Below the pieces are notes generated by a model. That model was not told the DNA's origin and did no database searches. It saw only the letters and a program-made list of their open reading frames with translations. A stretch of DNA of 64,000 nt from Microbispora amethystogenes (lineage in GTDB: Bacteria > Actinomycetota > Actinomycetes > Streptosporangiales > Streptosporangiaceae), in the NCBI RefSeq assembly GCF_016863015.1, contig NZ_BOOB01000001.1, positions 1 to 64,000 of the forward strand, in the 5' to 3' direction. Of this stretch, positions 8,066 through 17,176 are shown one piece after another (positions within the stretch are counted from its first letter, which is position 1; every line of letters starts with the position of its first letter). The position numbers and the translations under genes are program-made.

Positions 8066-8809
8066 ATGATTCACGTCAGAGGGCTCACCAAGACGTTCGG
8101 GACGGTCGAGGCCGTCCGGGGGATCGACGTCGACGTCTCCGCGGGAGAGATCGTCGGCTTCCTCGGGCCGAACGGCGCGGGCAAGACCACCACGCTGCGC
8201 ATGCTGACCACGCTGCTGCGCCCGACGTCCGGCGCCGCCACGGTCGCGGGCGCCGACCTGTTCGCCGACCCGGTGGCCGTACGCCGGCGCATCGGCTACG
8301 TCGCCCAGGGCGGCGCGTTCGGGCCGTTCACCCCGGTCGGGAACGAACTCGTGCTCCAGGCCCGCCTGTACGGCCTGAGCCGGGCCGAGGCCCGCGCCCG
8401 CGTGACCTCCCTGCTCACCGCCCTGGACCTCGCCGGGGCCGAGGAGCGGACGACGGTCACCCTGTCGGGCGGCCAGAAGCGCAGGCTCGACATCGCGATG
8501 GGCCTGCTCCACCGGCCCACGCTGCTCTTCCTCGACGAGCCCACCACCGGGCTCGACCCGCAGAGCCGCGCCAATCTGTGGGACCACATCCGGCGGCTAC
8601 GCGAACGGGACGGCGTGACGGTCTTCCTCACCACCCACTACCTGGAGGAGGCCGACGCGCTCTGCGACCGGGTCCTGATCATCGACCACGGCCGGATCGT
8701 CGCGGAGGGCGACCCGGAGCGGCTGAAGGCCGAGCACGGCGCGCGCACGCTCGACGAGGTCTTCCTCGCGGTCACCGGCCGCGAGCTGCGCGAGGGAGCC
8801 GCCGCGTGA
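8066..8809 (+). CDS. ABC transporter ATP-binding protein, DrrA/daunorubicin-resistance type
   Basis: 247 residues with the full nucleotide-binding set: Walker A 'GPNGAGKTT' near residues 35-43, ABC signature 'LSGGQKRR', Walker B 'LLFLDEPTTGLDP' and the switch histidine in 'FLTTHYLEEA'. It is shorter than classic DrrA (about 330 residues), lacking much of the C-terminal extension. It would power the permease encoded next, with which it overlaps by GTGA. The probable role is export of a hydrophobic drug or lipid, controlled by the divergent TetR repressor. Confidence 0.9.
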   Translation: MIHVRGLTKTFGTVEAVRGIDVDVSAGEIVGFLGPNGAGKTTTLRMLTTLLRPTSGAATVAGADLFADPVAVRRRIGYVAQGGAFGPFTPVGNELVLQARLYGLSRAEARARVTSLLTALDLAGAEERTTVTLSGGQKRRLDIAMGLLHRPTLLFLDEPTTGLDPQSRANLWDHIRRLRERDGVTVFLTTHYLEEADALCDRVLIIDHGRIVAEGDPERLKAEHGARTLDEVFLAVTGRELREGAAA

Positions 8810-9534
8810 CCGCCCTCGCCGTCCTGACCGGCCACTATCTGCGCGCCTCCTTCGGCAGCAAGGTCAGCCTCGCCTTCGGCGCCGTGCAGCCGTTCCTCTT
8901 CCTCGTGTTGTTCGGCCCGCTGTTCGCCCGCAGCGGCGTCGGGTCGTGGGCCGTCCTCGTGCCCGGCCTGCTGGTGCAGCTCGCGCTGACCAGCGCCGGG
9001 ATGGCCGGCTTCGGCATCGTCTTCGACCAGCGGTTCGGCGTGCTCGAACGGCTCCGGGTCGCCCCGGTGAGCCCGGTCACGCTGCTGCTCGGCCGGGTGC
9101 TCAGAGACAGCCTGGTGCTGCTGGTGCAGGCGGCCACGATCATCGTGGCGGGCTACGCGCTCGGGCTGCGGGCGCCGCTCGCGGGGGTGCTCGCGGCCCT
9201 GCTCCTGATGACCGTGCTGTCGGTCGGCATGGCGTCGCTGTCGTACGCGGCGGCGCTCACGATGCGGCAGGAACTGTTCGCGCCCGTGATGTCCACCGTG
9301 GTGGTCCCGCTGATGCTGCTGTCGGGCGCGCTGCTGCCGATGTCGCTCGCTCCCGCATGGCTCGACGTGGTCTCGCGGCTCACGCCGTTCCGGTACGCGG
9401 TCGAGGGGCTGCGGGCGTTGTTCTCCGGTTCCTACGGCTCGTCGGCCGTTTTGTGGGGGACGGTCGTGTCCCTGGCCCTCGCGATCGGGGGCCTCGCCCT
9501 GGGCGCGAATCGTTTCCGGTGGGAAAAGGCCTGA
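8806..9534 (+). CDS. ABC-2 type transporter permease, DrrB type
   Basis: 242 residues from GTG 8806, which overlaps the stop of the ATPase gene (GTGA), indicating translational coupling. About six hydrophobic helices are visible, with the ABC-2 motif region 'FGIVFDQRFGVLERLRVAPVS' between helices 2 and 3 and the conserved 'LTPFRYAVEGLRAL' near the C-terminus. It forms the membrane pore for the DrrA-like ATPase. Substrate unknown. Confidence 0.88.
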   Translation: MTALAVLTGHYLRASFGSKVSLAFGAVQPFLFLVLFGPLFARSGVGSWAVLVPGLLVQLALTSAGMAGFGIVFDQRFGVLERLRVAPVSPVTLLLGRVLRDSLVLLVQAATIIVAGYALGLRAPLAGVLAALLLMTVLSVGMASLSYAAALTMRQELFAPVMSTVVVPLMLLSGALLPMSLAPAWLDVVSRLTPFRYAVEGLRALFSGSYGSSAVLWGTVVSLALAIGGLALGANRFRWEKA

Positions 9535-9604
9535 TCAGGGGCCGGAAAAGGCATTCGAAGTTGATACCGGATCGCGGGCGCCAGAGGGGCCGGAGACGGT
9601 CACA

Positions 9605-10537
9605 ATGGGTGGCGTGGCGGACGCCAACTTCACCCTCGTCCAGCTGCGTTACTTCGTAACCGCGGCCGAGCTCGGCAGTATGACCGCGGCCAGCAGAGAG
9701 CTCATGGTCGCGCAGTCGGCGATCTCGGCCGCGATCGCGCAGGTCGAGCGGGAGCTCGGGGTCCAGCTGCTGATCCGCCACCACGCCCGCGGCCTGTCGC
9801 TGACCCGCGCGGGCGAGCGCTTCCTCGTCGAGGCGCGGGAGTTCCTCGCCCACGCGGCGGCCCTCGCCCAGTCGGCGCGCGGCCTCGCGGGCTCGCTCAC
9901 CGGCGAGCTCGCGGTGGGCTGCCTGACCACCCTCGCGCCGTTCTACCTCTCGCGCCTGCTGCGTGATTTCGCGGGGCGTTACCCGGGGGTGCGGGTCAGC
10001 GTCGCCGAGGGCGAGCTGTCGGCGATGGAGGCGGCGCTGCTCGACGGCAGATGCGAGGTCGCCCTGGTGTACGCCATCGACCTCGCCCTCGATCTCGACA
10101 TACGGCCGCTCACCCAGGCCCGGCCGTACGCGCTGCTTCCCCTGGGGCATCGGCTGGCGGAGGCGGAGGCGGTGTCGCTCGCGGACCTGGCCACCGAGCC
10201 GATGATCCTGCTCGACCTGCCGCGCAGCCGCGACTACTTCCGGGCGATCTATCCGACGGAGCCGCGCGTGCGCTTCCGGACGTCGAGCTACGAGACCGCC
10301 CGCTCGCTCGTGGCCGGCGGGCACGGCTACTCGATACTGAACCAGCGGGCCGACAGCGACCAGACCTACGACGGGGGGCGGGTGGCCTGCGTGCCGATCA
10401 GCGACGACGTCCCGGCGCTCGACGTCGTGCTCGCCTCGGTGCGCGGCGTGCGGCCCACCGCCCGGGCGGTCGCGTTCGCCGAGACGTGTCAGGCGTTCTT
10501 CTCCGGCCGGCGGCCCGGTCAGGCCTCCGGCGGGTGA
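9605..10537 (+). CDS. LysR family transcriptional regulator
   Basis: 310 residues: N-terminal winged helix-turn-helix ('LVQLRYFVTAAELGSMTAAS', then 'LMVAQSAISAAIAQVERELG') followed by a two-subdomain periplasmic-binding-like effector domain from about residue 95. GGAG lies about 9 nt before the ATG. LysR regulators usually control a divergent neighbour, but the upstream gene here (drrB-like) points the same way, so its target is not evident from context. Confidence 0.88.
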   Translation: MGGVADANFTLVQLRYFVTAAELGSMTAASRELMVAQSAISAAIAQVERELGVQLLIRHHARGLSLTRAGERFLVEAREFLAHAAALAQSARGLAGSLTGELAVGCLTTLAPFYLSRLLRDFAGRYPGVRVSVAEGELSAMEAALLDGRCEVALVYAIDLALDLDIRPLTQARPYALLPLGHRLAEAEAVSLADLATEPMILLDLPRSRDYFRAIYPTEPRVRFRTSSYETARSLVAGGHGYSILNQRADSDQTYDGGRVACVPISDDVPALDVVLASVRGVRPTARAVAFAETCQAFFSGRRPGQASGG

Positions 10538-10568
10538 GCCACGACCGTCCCGGGCGCCGTACGGCGGG

Positions 10569-11468
10569 TCACCGGTAGTCGGCCAGCAGTTCCTTCAGGA
10601 ACGCGGTCGTCCGCTCGGCCGAGTACGCCTCCACGCAGATCGCGTTCAGCACCTGCGTGTACGCCTCGGTGTCCTCCGCCTTGTCCAGGTAGATGGCGCT
10701 GGTGAGCTGCTCCGTGTAGACGACGTCGGGCAGTTCGGGCGCGTCGAAGCGCAGGATCGTGAACGGCCCGCCCACGGTGAACTTCCCGCCGCGGTCGAAC
10801 GGCACGACCTGCAACGTCACCTTCGACCGCCTGGTCACATCGAGCAGATGCTCCAGCTGGGCCCGCATCACCGCCGGCCCGCCGACCGGGCGGCGCAGCA
10901 CCCCCTCGTCCACCACGGCCCACAGCGTCGCCGAGTCCGGCCCGGTCAGCCGTTTCTGCCGGCGCAGCCGCAGGTCCACGTGCCGGTCGATCTCGTCGGC
11001 GGGTCGTGCCGCGTTGGCCACCTGCACGGTGGCCCGTGCGTACTCGGGGGTCTGCAGCAGGCTGGGGACGAACTGAAGCTCGTAGCAGCGGATGATGCAC
11101 GCCGCCTCTTCCAGCCCGACGTAGAACTCGAACCAGCCCGGCAGCACGTCGCTGTACTTGTGCCACCAGCCGGGCACGTTGGCCTGCCGGGCCAGGTCCA
11201 GCAGCACCGTCCGTTCGTCCGGGTCGGTGAGGCCGTACAACGTCAGCAGGTCGGCGACGTCCCGTTCCTTGAAGCCGACCCGGCCGAGCTCCAGCCGGCT
11301 GATCTTCGCGTGTGACGCGCGGATGGTGTGCACGGCCGTCTCCGGAGTGATGCCGCTCTCCCGGCGCAGCCGCCTGAGCTGAGCGCCGAGCACCAGCCGC
11401 AGGGCCGTCGGGCCGCTCCGGGCGAGCCCTAACGGTAACGAGGCGGCGTTGTCCGCCTGCGCGTTCAC
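10569..11468 (-). CDS. Helix-turn-helix regulator with DUF5753 domain
   Basis: 299 residues. An XRE-type HTH occupies about residues 20-75 ('LRRESGITPETAVHTIRASHAKISRLE'), followed by the DUF5753 domain ('GLEEAACIIRCYELQFVPSL', 'LQTPEYARA'). This architecture is abundant in actinomycetes, typically beside small DUF397 proteins or HATPase-type anti-sigma factors. Here the divergent neighbour at 11729 is such a HATPase protein, but no DUF397 gene is present. GTG 11468 has GGAG 5 nt upstream. Confidence 0.87.
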   Translation of the reverse strand: MNAQADNAASLPLGLARSGPTALRLVLGAQLRRLRRESGITPETAVHTIRASHAKISRLELGRVGFKERDVADLLTLYGLTDPDERTVLLDLARQANVPGWWHKYSDVLPGWFEFYVGLEEAACIIRCYELQFVPSLLQTPEYARATVQVANAARPADEIDRHVDLRLRRQKRLTGPDSATLWAVVDEGVLRRPVGGPAVMRAQLEHLLDVTRRSKVTLQVVPFDRGGKFTVGGPFTILRFDAPELPDVVYTEQLTSAIYLDKAEDTEAYTQVLNAICVEAYSAERTTAFLKELLADYR

Positions 11469-11728
11469 GTGGTCTCCATTGGCGACGCTCCGGGTGATTG
11501 CCTCGTGAACCGGGAGTCCGAGGGGGTGAAACAGGTCGGACGGAGGACTATTCGGTTGATCATCCTACCGGATGGGTTCAGAGGCGGGGTTTTCTGGGGA
11601 CTTCCACGAAAAGTCGCGGGCATCCGACATTTGCACGTGCACGCGCGCTTGCAGCCGCAAGGCACAGGGCAAGATACACGACGGCAGGGAAATTCACTCA
11701 TGTAATGGTGAGACCTGAGGGACCCGCG

Positions 11729-12223
11729 ATGACAGCAGACCTGGCAGGCCCGGGGGCCGCGACCGCGCCTTCGTGGCTGACCGCGATGTTCGACGAGGAC
11801 GACGTCGCCGGGCTGTCCCTGCCCGCGTCGGCGACGTGTGACATTCACGGGCGCACCACCTCGCCCGCCGTCGCCAGGGATTTCACCGCCCGGACCCTGT
11901 GCGGCTGGGATGCCGACGATTTGGTGCCTGACGCGCAGATCGTCGTGTCGGAACTGGTGACCAACGCGCTCCGCCATGCGCCCGCCGAGCCTGCCGGTGC
12001 CCCGCCGATCCGGCTGAGGCTGGTGAGGCACCGTTTTCATATCGGCTGTGGCGTGAGCGACGCCAGTGCGCGGGTGCCCGCGCTGTCTCCCTGGAGCGAT
12101 CTATCGGAGTCCGGCCGCGGGCTGCACCTGGTCGACGCGCTGTGCGCGGCCTGGGGATGGATCCTCACCCGGGGCGGCGGGAAGGTGGTCTGGGCGCTGT
12201 TCGACGCGCGTTCCTCCTACTGA
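11729..12223 (+). CDS. ATP-binding protein, HATPase_c_2 / anti-sigma regulatory factor-like
   Basis: 164 residues from ATG 11729, chosen for GAGGGA 6 nt upstream. The N-box 'VSELVTNALRHA' and a G-box 'SGRGLHLVDALCAAWGW' are those of GHKL ATPases of the SpoIIAB/RsbW type common in actinomycetes. The fold suits an anti-sigma factor or serine kinase, but no partner sigma or anti-anti-sigma gene is adjacent. It is divergent from a DUF5753 regulator, a frequent pairing in differentiation-linked loci. The 260-bp spacer between them holds no other gene that I can support. Confidence 0.82.
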   Translation: MTADLAGPGAATAPSWLTAMFDEDDVAGLSLPASATCDIHGRTTSPAVARDFTARTLCGWDADDLVPDAQIVVSELVTNALRHAPAEPAGAPPIRLRLVRHRFHIGCGVSDASARVPALSPWSDLSESGRGLHLVDALCAAWGWILTRGGGKVVWALFDARSSY

Positions 12224-12251
12224 CCACCCGCCGCCCGCCGCGCCGCGTGCT

Positions 12252-12962
12252 TCAGCCCTGGTCGGCGTCGCCGGTGGCCTGCTCGGCGGCGTCCTCGGGC
12301 GACTGCTCCAGGTCCTGGTCGGCCTGGGCCAGCGCGGACGCCTTGTCCAGCCGCACCCAGCTGGTGATGCTCTCGATCGCGAACAGCACGAGGAGGTATG
12401 CCGTGAGGACGGCGGCGACGGGGGTCAGCCACCCGGCCGCGGCGCCCACTCCGAGGATCAGCAGGCGGACCTCCCAGCCGAGCCCCGCCCGGTACAGCCA
12501 CGCCGGCGGCCAGATGCCCTGCCGGGTGCGGTAGACGGTGTCGTACGTGTGGTAGCCGATCACGTAGATGAGCACGAACAGCAGCCACTTGGGCGTGCTC
12601 TCCGCCAGCCCGAGCAGGATGATCGTCAGGAACTCGGCCGCCCGCAGCAGCGGGGGAGTGAGCCAGTCGAAGCGGCCCAGGTGGTCGCGGCCGGCGGTCG
12701 GCAGCACCAGCACGAGCAGCACGGCCACCGGGAGGAGCAGGACCGGGCCGTCGGTGAGGAGCCCGGCGACGGCCGCCGCCACGATGGCGAGCAGCGCCAC
12801 CACCGTCGCGGGCACCGGCGGCAGCAGCCGGCCCAGGGTGCCCTTCAGCGCGGTGGCGAGCGGGCCGTCGTCGCGGTAGGCGAGCAGGCGCGCGGTCTGG
12901 ACGCGGCGGCGCTCCTCGTCCGGGTCGGGGAGCGGGATGATGGCCTGCGGCTGGGTGATCAT
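12252..12962 (-). CDS. Membrane protein corresponding to the DUF5941 domain
   Basis: 236 residues with several membrane helices (about residues 55-125 and 155-205) and an acidic C-terminal tail ('SPEDAAEQATGDADQG'). The conserved stretch 'WLLFVLIYVIGYHTYDTVYR' followed by 'WPPAWLYRAGLGWEVR' matches my memory of the DUF5941 domain, which in Streptomyces I recall as the C-terminal part of a CDP-alcohol phosphatidyltransferase. Here it is a separate gene whose ATG overlaps the upstream stop as ATGA, so both products are made together and probably act in one membrane complex. Function unknown; the domain name is from memory. Confidence 0.72.
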   Translation of the reverse strand: MITQPQAIIPLPDPDEERRRVQTARLLAYRDDGPLATALKGTLGRLLPPVPATVVALLAIVAAAVAGLLTDGPVLLLPVAVLLVLVLPTAGRDHLGRFDWLTPPLLRAAEFLTIILLGLAESTPKWLLFVLIYVIGYHTYDTVYRTRQGIWPPAWLYRAGLGWEVRLLILGVGAAAGWLTPVAAVLTAYLLVLFAIESITSWVRLDKASALAQADQDLEQSPEDAAEQATGDADQG

Positions 12963-14554
12963 GCGAGTGACCTCAGGAGACGTCCGGTGAGGGTGTAGGT
13001 GGCCGCGACGCCGCCCCAGATGATCAGCGTGAGGAACGTGACCCGGGGGTCGAAGAACGCGGCGGTGATCGCGATGGCGGCGAAGCGCTCGCCGATGGGG
13101 AACACGATCATCTTGCGGGCCCAGTGGACCGGGCGGAACTTGCCGGCCTTCGTCCAGAGCCGCAGCAGCCCGCGCACGCCGGTGCTCCGGCTCGCCCTGC
13201 GCTCCTCCAGCGCCTCCCGCAGCGGGCGGTCGTCGGCGACCGTGAGGTCGAGCGTGGGCAGCGGCACCGGCGCCCTGCGCCGGTTGGCCGCGCCGAACGA
13301 GAAGTCGAGCAGGTGCTTGACCGACTGGAGGGCCAGCGCGACCAGCGCCAGCGTCCAGACGCCCTCGCCGTCGCCGAACTGCCCGGACACCGTCGCGCCG
13401 ACCGCCAGGCCGACGAAGACGGCGTACTCCTTGAACCGGTCGAACGTGGCGTCCAGCCACGCGCCGAGCACGCCGAACTTGCGGGCGTACCGCGCGACCT
13501 GGCCGTCGACGCAGTCGAAGACGAACGCGAAGTAGATGAGCACCCCGCCCGCGACGCCCCCCCAGCGGGTGCCGGTGGCGAACGCGCCGGCCGCCAGCAG
13601 GCCGAGGGCGATCGAGATCAGCGTCACCTGGTTGGGGGTGAGGCCCCGGCGGGCCGCCCAGCGGGCGATGAAGCGCGAGTAGGTGCTGACGAAGAACGTG
13701 GTGAAGAAGCCGTCGGCGCCCTTCACCGCGTTGTCGAGCCGGGCCCGGTCCTCGTCGTAGCCGGCCATCTCCGCCAGCGCCTCGTCGGCCTCGGCCTGGC
13801 TGCGGACGCGGCGGAAGAACAGGTCGCGGCGGCCCCGCCGGCCGACCGACACGCCGCGCCGGACCAGGCCGAGCACGAGAAGCTCGGTCACGTCGTCCTC
13901 GGGGCCGAACAGGTGGGCCATCTCCGCCAGGTCGCGGGCCGCCTCGGCGAGGGTCGCCAGGTGCCGCTGGTGCAGGTGGAGCGGTCCGAGCAGCGCCGCG
14001 TTCGGCCGGGTCACCGCGTGGTAGGCGGTGCCGACCGAGATGATCCGGCCACGGCCCGCGCGGGTGCGCACGGGCAGTCCCTCGAGGAACTCCGAGCCGA
14101 TCTCGGGCACCGCCTCCTCGATCGGCACCTCTTCGACCGGCGCGTTCTCGTCCCGCTCCGGCCGGGCGATCAGCGCGAGGGCGGCCCGCTTGGCCTTGGT
14201 GATCTGGTAGATCAGCTCGTCGTGCACCAGCGAGTCGGCCGGCAGGATCAGCAGGTTGTCCCCGGCGGCCTCGGTGGCCTCCGCCACGTCGGCGAGCGCG
14301 CGCAGGTCGCCGGCGACGTCCCGGCTCTCCACCACCCGGCCGTACGGCCGGTGGTAGGCCGCCGCGTCGCCGGGCCGGGCGATCGTCGTCGGCTCGGGGT
14401 CCAGCGCGGCGGCCTGCGCGAGCAGCCGGTCGTACGCGGTGGGCGCCCCGGGAAGCGAGGTCAGCGTGACGGCCGCGGGCAGGGCGGGCCGGCCGCCGGG
14501 CGGCGGGAAAGCGATCGGGCCGGGCGGTGCGCCCAGCAGGACCACGCGGGTCAT
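12959..14554 (-). CDS. CDP-alcohol phosphatidyltransferase family protein with N-terminal nucleotidyltransferase-like region
   Basis: 531 residues. The C-terminal half has the complete CDP-alcohol phosphotransferase motif DxxDGxxARx8GxxxDxxxD ('DCVDGQVAR', then G, D and D at the expected spacing) near residues 348-375, flanked by membrane helices, so it should transfer a phosphoalcohol from a CDP-activated donor to an acceptor, as in phospholipid or inositol-phosphate lipid synthesis. The first ~270 residues look like a degenerate nucleotidyltransferase domain ('LLILPADSLVHDELI'), without an obvious catalytic signature. The acceptor alcohol is unknown. AAAGG precedes ATG 14554. Confidence 0.82.
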   Translation of the reverse strand: MTRVVLLGAPPGPIAFPPPGGRPALPAAVTLTSLPGAPTAYDRLLAQAAALDPEPTTIARPGDAAAYHRPYGRVVESRDVAGDLRALADVAEATEAAGDNLLILPADSLVHDELIYQITKAKRAALALIARPERDENAPVEEVPIEEAVPEIGSEFLEGLPVRTRAGRGRIISVGTAYHAVTRPNAALLGPLHLHQRHLATLAEAARDLAEMAHLFGPEDDVTELLVLGLVRRGVSVGRRGRRDLFFRRVRSQAEADEALAEMAGYDEDRARLDNAVKGADGFFTTFFVSTYSRFIARWAARRGLTPNQVTLISIALGLLAAGAFATGTRWGGVAGGVLIYFAFVFDCVDGQVARYARKFGVLGAWLDATFDRFKEYAVFVGLAVGATVSGQFGDGEGVWTLALVALALQSVKHLLDFSFGAANRRRAPVPLPTLDLTVADDRPLREALEERRASRSTGVRGLLRLWTKAGKFRPVHWARKMIVFPIGERFAAIAITAAFFDPRVTFLTLIIWGGVAATYTLTGRLLRSLA

Positions 14555-14817
14555 GGCAACCTTTCACGCAACGGGGGAGTCAGGCCCTCGGGGCTTGACC
14601 GGCGCGGGGAAGTCCGCCGGAGGCCAAAGCTTAGTGACCTTTCCGCTCGGACGTGGCACCCCAGGTTTACCGTACGGCCGCTGTATGTACAGCTTCGCCC
14701 GGTTTTGCCATCCGGCATCGTCGCCGGATCATTACCGAATTTTCACCATTCATGCGCTGGAGTGGGAGGAAAGCCCTCGTACGGGGCCCGAGGGGGCGCC
14801 GGCCGCCGGGCGGACCC

Positions 14818-14823
14818 TACGAT
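14818..14823 (+). promoter_or_regulatory. Candidate -10 box (TACGAT) for recO
   Basis: TACGAT followed by 6 nt and GTG 14830. No Shine-Dalgarno is seen. Confidence 0.4.
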
Positions 14824-14829
14824 GACGGA

Positions 14830-15693
14830 GTGAGCCTCTACCGCGACGAGGGCGTCGTGCTGCGCACCCAGAAGCTGGGCGAGGCCGACCGCATCATCAC
14901 CCTCCTCACCCGGCGCACCGGCAAGGTCCGGGGAGTGGCCAAGGGCGTACGCAGGACCAAGTCGCGGTTCGGCGCCCGGCTGGAGCCGTTCTCACACGTG
15001 GACCTGCAGCTGCACGGCGGCAGGTCGCTCGACGTGATCACCCAGGTCGAGACCCTGCACCCGTACGGCGGGGCGATCGTCGCCGACTACCCGAGATACA
15101 CGGCGGGCACGGCGATGCTGGAGACGGCCGACCGGCTGACCGTCGGGGAGAAGGAGCCGGCGCTGCGCCAGTTCCTGCTGCTGGTCGGTGGCCTGCGCAC
15201 GCTCGCCGAGGGCGGCCACGAGGCCCGCCTGGTGCTCGACGCCTTCTTCCTGCGCTCACTGGCGGTGGCGGGCTACGCCCCCGCGCTGGCGGAGTGCGCG
15301 CGGTGCGGCGCCGAGGCGGCCCGCGCGTTCGCGATCGTGGCGGGTGGGGTGGTCTGCGGCGCGTGCCGCCCGCCCGGCGCGGCCGTCCCGGCGGCCGAGA
15401 CGATCGCCCTGATGATCGCGCTGCTGCGGGGCGACTGGGCCGCCGCGGACGCCTCCGAACCGCGGCACCGCACCGAGTGCAGCGGCCTGGTGGCGGCCTA
15501 CCTGCAGTGGCATCTGGAGCACGGCATCCGCTCGCTGCGCCACGTCGAGCGGGAGTGGCCCGGCGCCCCGGAGGCCCGGGCGCCGGGGGCGTTTCCCTGG
15601 AGCGGTCGTTCCCACGACGCCGGGCCGGGGGCGGCCGGTGGCCGTCCCGGGGATGCCGAACCTGCACCGGATCCGCACGTCTTCCGCACCTGA
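14830..15693 (+). CDS. recO: DNA repair protein RecO
   Basis: 287 residues from GTG 14830 ('[20 protein letters not shown]' is the standard N-terminus). An N-terminal OB fold is followed by a helical domain and a four-cysteine zinc site ('CARCG' ... 'CGACR'). RecO loads RecA onto SSB-coated single strands together with RecR. The C-terminus is extended by a proline/glycine-rich tail of about 40 residues. It lies directly before uppS, a gene order conserved in actinobacteria. An ATG at 14822 is out of frame and closes immediately. Confidence 0.92.
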   Translation: MSLYRDEGVVLRTQKLGEADRIITLLTRRTGKVRGVAKGVRRTKSRFGARLEPFSHVDLQLHGGRSLDVITQVETLHPYGGAIVADYPRYTAGTAMLETADRLTVGEKEPALRQFLLLVGGLRTLAEGGHEARLVLDAFFLRSLAVAGYAPALAECARCGAEAARAFAIVAGGVVCGACRPPGAAVPAAETIALMIALLRGDWAAADASEPRHRTECSGLVAAYLQWHLEHGIRSLRHVEREWPGAPEARAPGAFPWSGRSHDAGPGAAGGRPGDAEPAPDPHVFRT

Positions 15694-15711
15694 GGACCGG
15701 TCCGGACGCAA

Positions 15712-15717
15712 TACGCT
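15712..15717 (+). promoter_or_regulatory. Candidate -10 box (TACGCT) for uppS
   Basis: TACGCT followed by 7 nt and ATG 15725, located just after the recO stop; it suggests uppS also has its own leaderless transcript. Confidence 0.4.
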
Positions 15718-15724
15718 CGGGTGC

Positions 15725-16519
15725 ATGGTTCGTCCTCCCACTCCGCATCCGTCCGGGGCCACCCCGCCCGACATTCCGCGCGACCTGCTGCCGCGTCACG
15801 TGGCGATCGTCATGGACGGCAACGGCCGCTGGGCCAAGGCCCGCGGGCTGCCGAGGACCGAAGGGCACAAGATGGGCGAGGCGTCGCTGTTCGACGTCAT
15901 CGAGGGCGCCATCGAGATCGGCATCCCCTACCTGTCCGCGTACGCCTTCTCGACCGAGAACTGGAAGCGCTCACCCGACGAGGTGCGCTTCCTCATGGGC
16001 TTCAACCGCGACGTCATCCGGCGCAGGCGCGACGAGCTCGACGCGATGGGCGTGCGGGTCCGCTGGGCCGGGCGTCCCGGCCGGCTCTGGCGAAGCGTGA
16101 TCAAGGAGCTGGAGGACGCCGAGCGCAGGACGGTCGGCAACAGCACGCTGACCCTGCAGTTCTGCGTGAACTACGGCGGCCGCGCGGAGATCGTGGACGC
16201 GGCCGTGCGGCTCGCCCGCGACATCGCCGACGGCCGGGTCAAGCCCGGCAAGGTCTCGGAGAAGGTCTTCGCGCGCTACCTCGACGAGCCGGAGATCCCG
16301 GACGTCGACCTGTTCCTGCGGTCCTCGGGCGAGCAGCGCACCTCCAACTTCCTGCTCTGGCAGTCCGCGTACGCCGAGATGGTGTTCCTCAACCAACTGT
16401 GGCCCGACTTCGACCGCCGCGACCTGTGGCAGGCGTGCGAGATCTACGCCAAGCGCGACCGCAGGTACGGCGGCGCGCTCCCGAACGAGGTCGCCCCCGC
16501 CGCCCACGCGCCGCGGTAG
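15725..16519 (+). CDS. uppS: Isoprenyl (polyprenyl) diphosphate synthase, undecaprenyl-type
   Basis: 264 residues of the cis-prenyltransferase family. Signature blocks are '[20 protein letters not shown]' (catalytic Asp), '[12 protein letters not shown]' and '[20 protein letters not shown]'. It condenses isopentenyl diphosphate units onto an allylic starter to make the lipid carrier for peptidoglycan and other wall polymers. The product chain length (C50-C55 in actinobacteria) cannot be read directly. Located after recO, as is common in this phylum. Membrane-associated cytoplasmic enzyme. Confidence 0.93.
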   Translation: MVRPPTPHPSGATPPDIPRDLLPRHVAIVMDGNGRWAKARGLPRTEGHKMGEASLFDVIEGAIEIGIPYLSAYAFSTENWKRSPDEVRFLMGFNRDVIRRRRDELDAMGVRVRWAGRPGRLWRSVIKELEDAERRTVGNSTLTLQFCVNYGGRAEIVDAAVRLARDIADGRVKPGKVSEKVFARYLDEPEIPDVDLFLRSSGEQRTSNFLLWQSAYAEMVFLNQLWPDFDRRDLWQACEIYAKRDRRYGGALPNEVAPAAHAPR

Positions 16520-16546
16520 TCGGCTCGCCCGGGGCCGTACGGGGGG

Positions 16547-17101
16547 TCAGGAGGCGTCGCGGCGGCGGGCGCGGGCCCGGTAGGCGGCCACGTGCATGCG
16601 GTTGCCGCAGGTGCGGCTGTCGCAGTAGACCCGGGAACGGTTCCGCGACTCGTCCACGAAGACGTGTGAGCAGTCGGGCGCGGCGCAGGTGCGCAGACGC
16701 TCCCGTTCGTTCTCCACGAGCACGTGGGCGAGCGCGACGCCGCAGTCGGCGGCCAGGTGCTCGGCGACCGACGCGTCGGGCGCGAAGTAGTGGACGTGGA
16801 GCGGATGGCCGTCGTGCTCGGTGAGGCTCGGCGTGATGCGGGTGCGGCCCAGCAGCGTGTTGAGCACCCTGACCGCCGTCGTCTGGTCGGGCGCGGTGAA
16901 CACGGCGTGGAACGCCTCGCGCAGGGCGCGCACCTCGGCGAGGTCCCGCCGGGTCAGCGTCCGCACCCCGCTGACCTCCCGCCTGCCGACGAACTCCGCC
17001 AGGTCGGCGAGCTCGGCCAGCCCGTCGCGCTCGCCGGCGCCGGTGTTGACGAGGTCCACCACCGTCGCCAGCGAGTACACCATGTCATGGCTGAACGGCA
17101 C
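16547..17101 (-). CDS. CGNR zinc finger domain protein
   Basis: 184 residues. The N-terminal part fits the ABATE domain ('LVNTGAGERDGLAELADLAE') and the C-terminus carries the CGNR zinc finger: C-x4-C ... C-x4-C ending 'TCGNRMHVAAYRAR'. These are presumed DNA-binding regulators of stress or biosynthetic genes in actinomycetes; the ligand is unknown. GTG 17101 has GGAG 5 nt upstream. It is convergent with uppS, 27 bp apart. Confidence 0.87.
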   Translation of the reverse strand: MPFSHDMVYSLATVVDLVNTGAGERDGLAELADLAEFVGRREVSGVRTLTRRDLAEVRALREAFHAVFTAPDQTTAVRVLNTLLGRTRITPSLTEHDGHPLHVHYFAPDASVAEHLAADCGVALAHVLVENERERLRTCAAPDCSHVFVDESRNRSRVYCDSRTCGNRMHVAAYRARARRRDAS

Positions 17102-17176
17102 GCCATCTCCTTTTGTCGCGGCGGGCTTGGCGCGGCGCAGGAAGCGTACTCCCCACGAGGCGCGCGCGGGGCGGGG

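Noticed and set aside
12252-14567. Very long minus-strand frame (about 770 codons) across both membrane genes
   Set aside because: It is an alternative frame with Arg/Gly/Pro-rich composition; the CDP-alcohol motif and membrane helices are in the other frame, with an ATGA junction.
14680-14693. GCTGTA-TG-TACAGC palindrome upstream of recO
   Set aside because: Arms are only 6 bp and no regulator gene is adjacent; it is too weak to call an operator.
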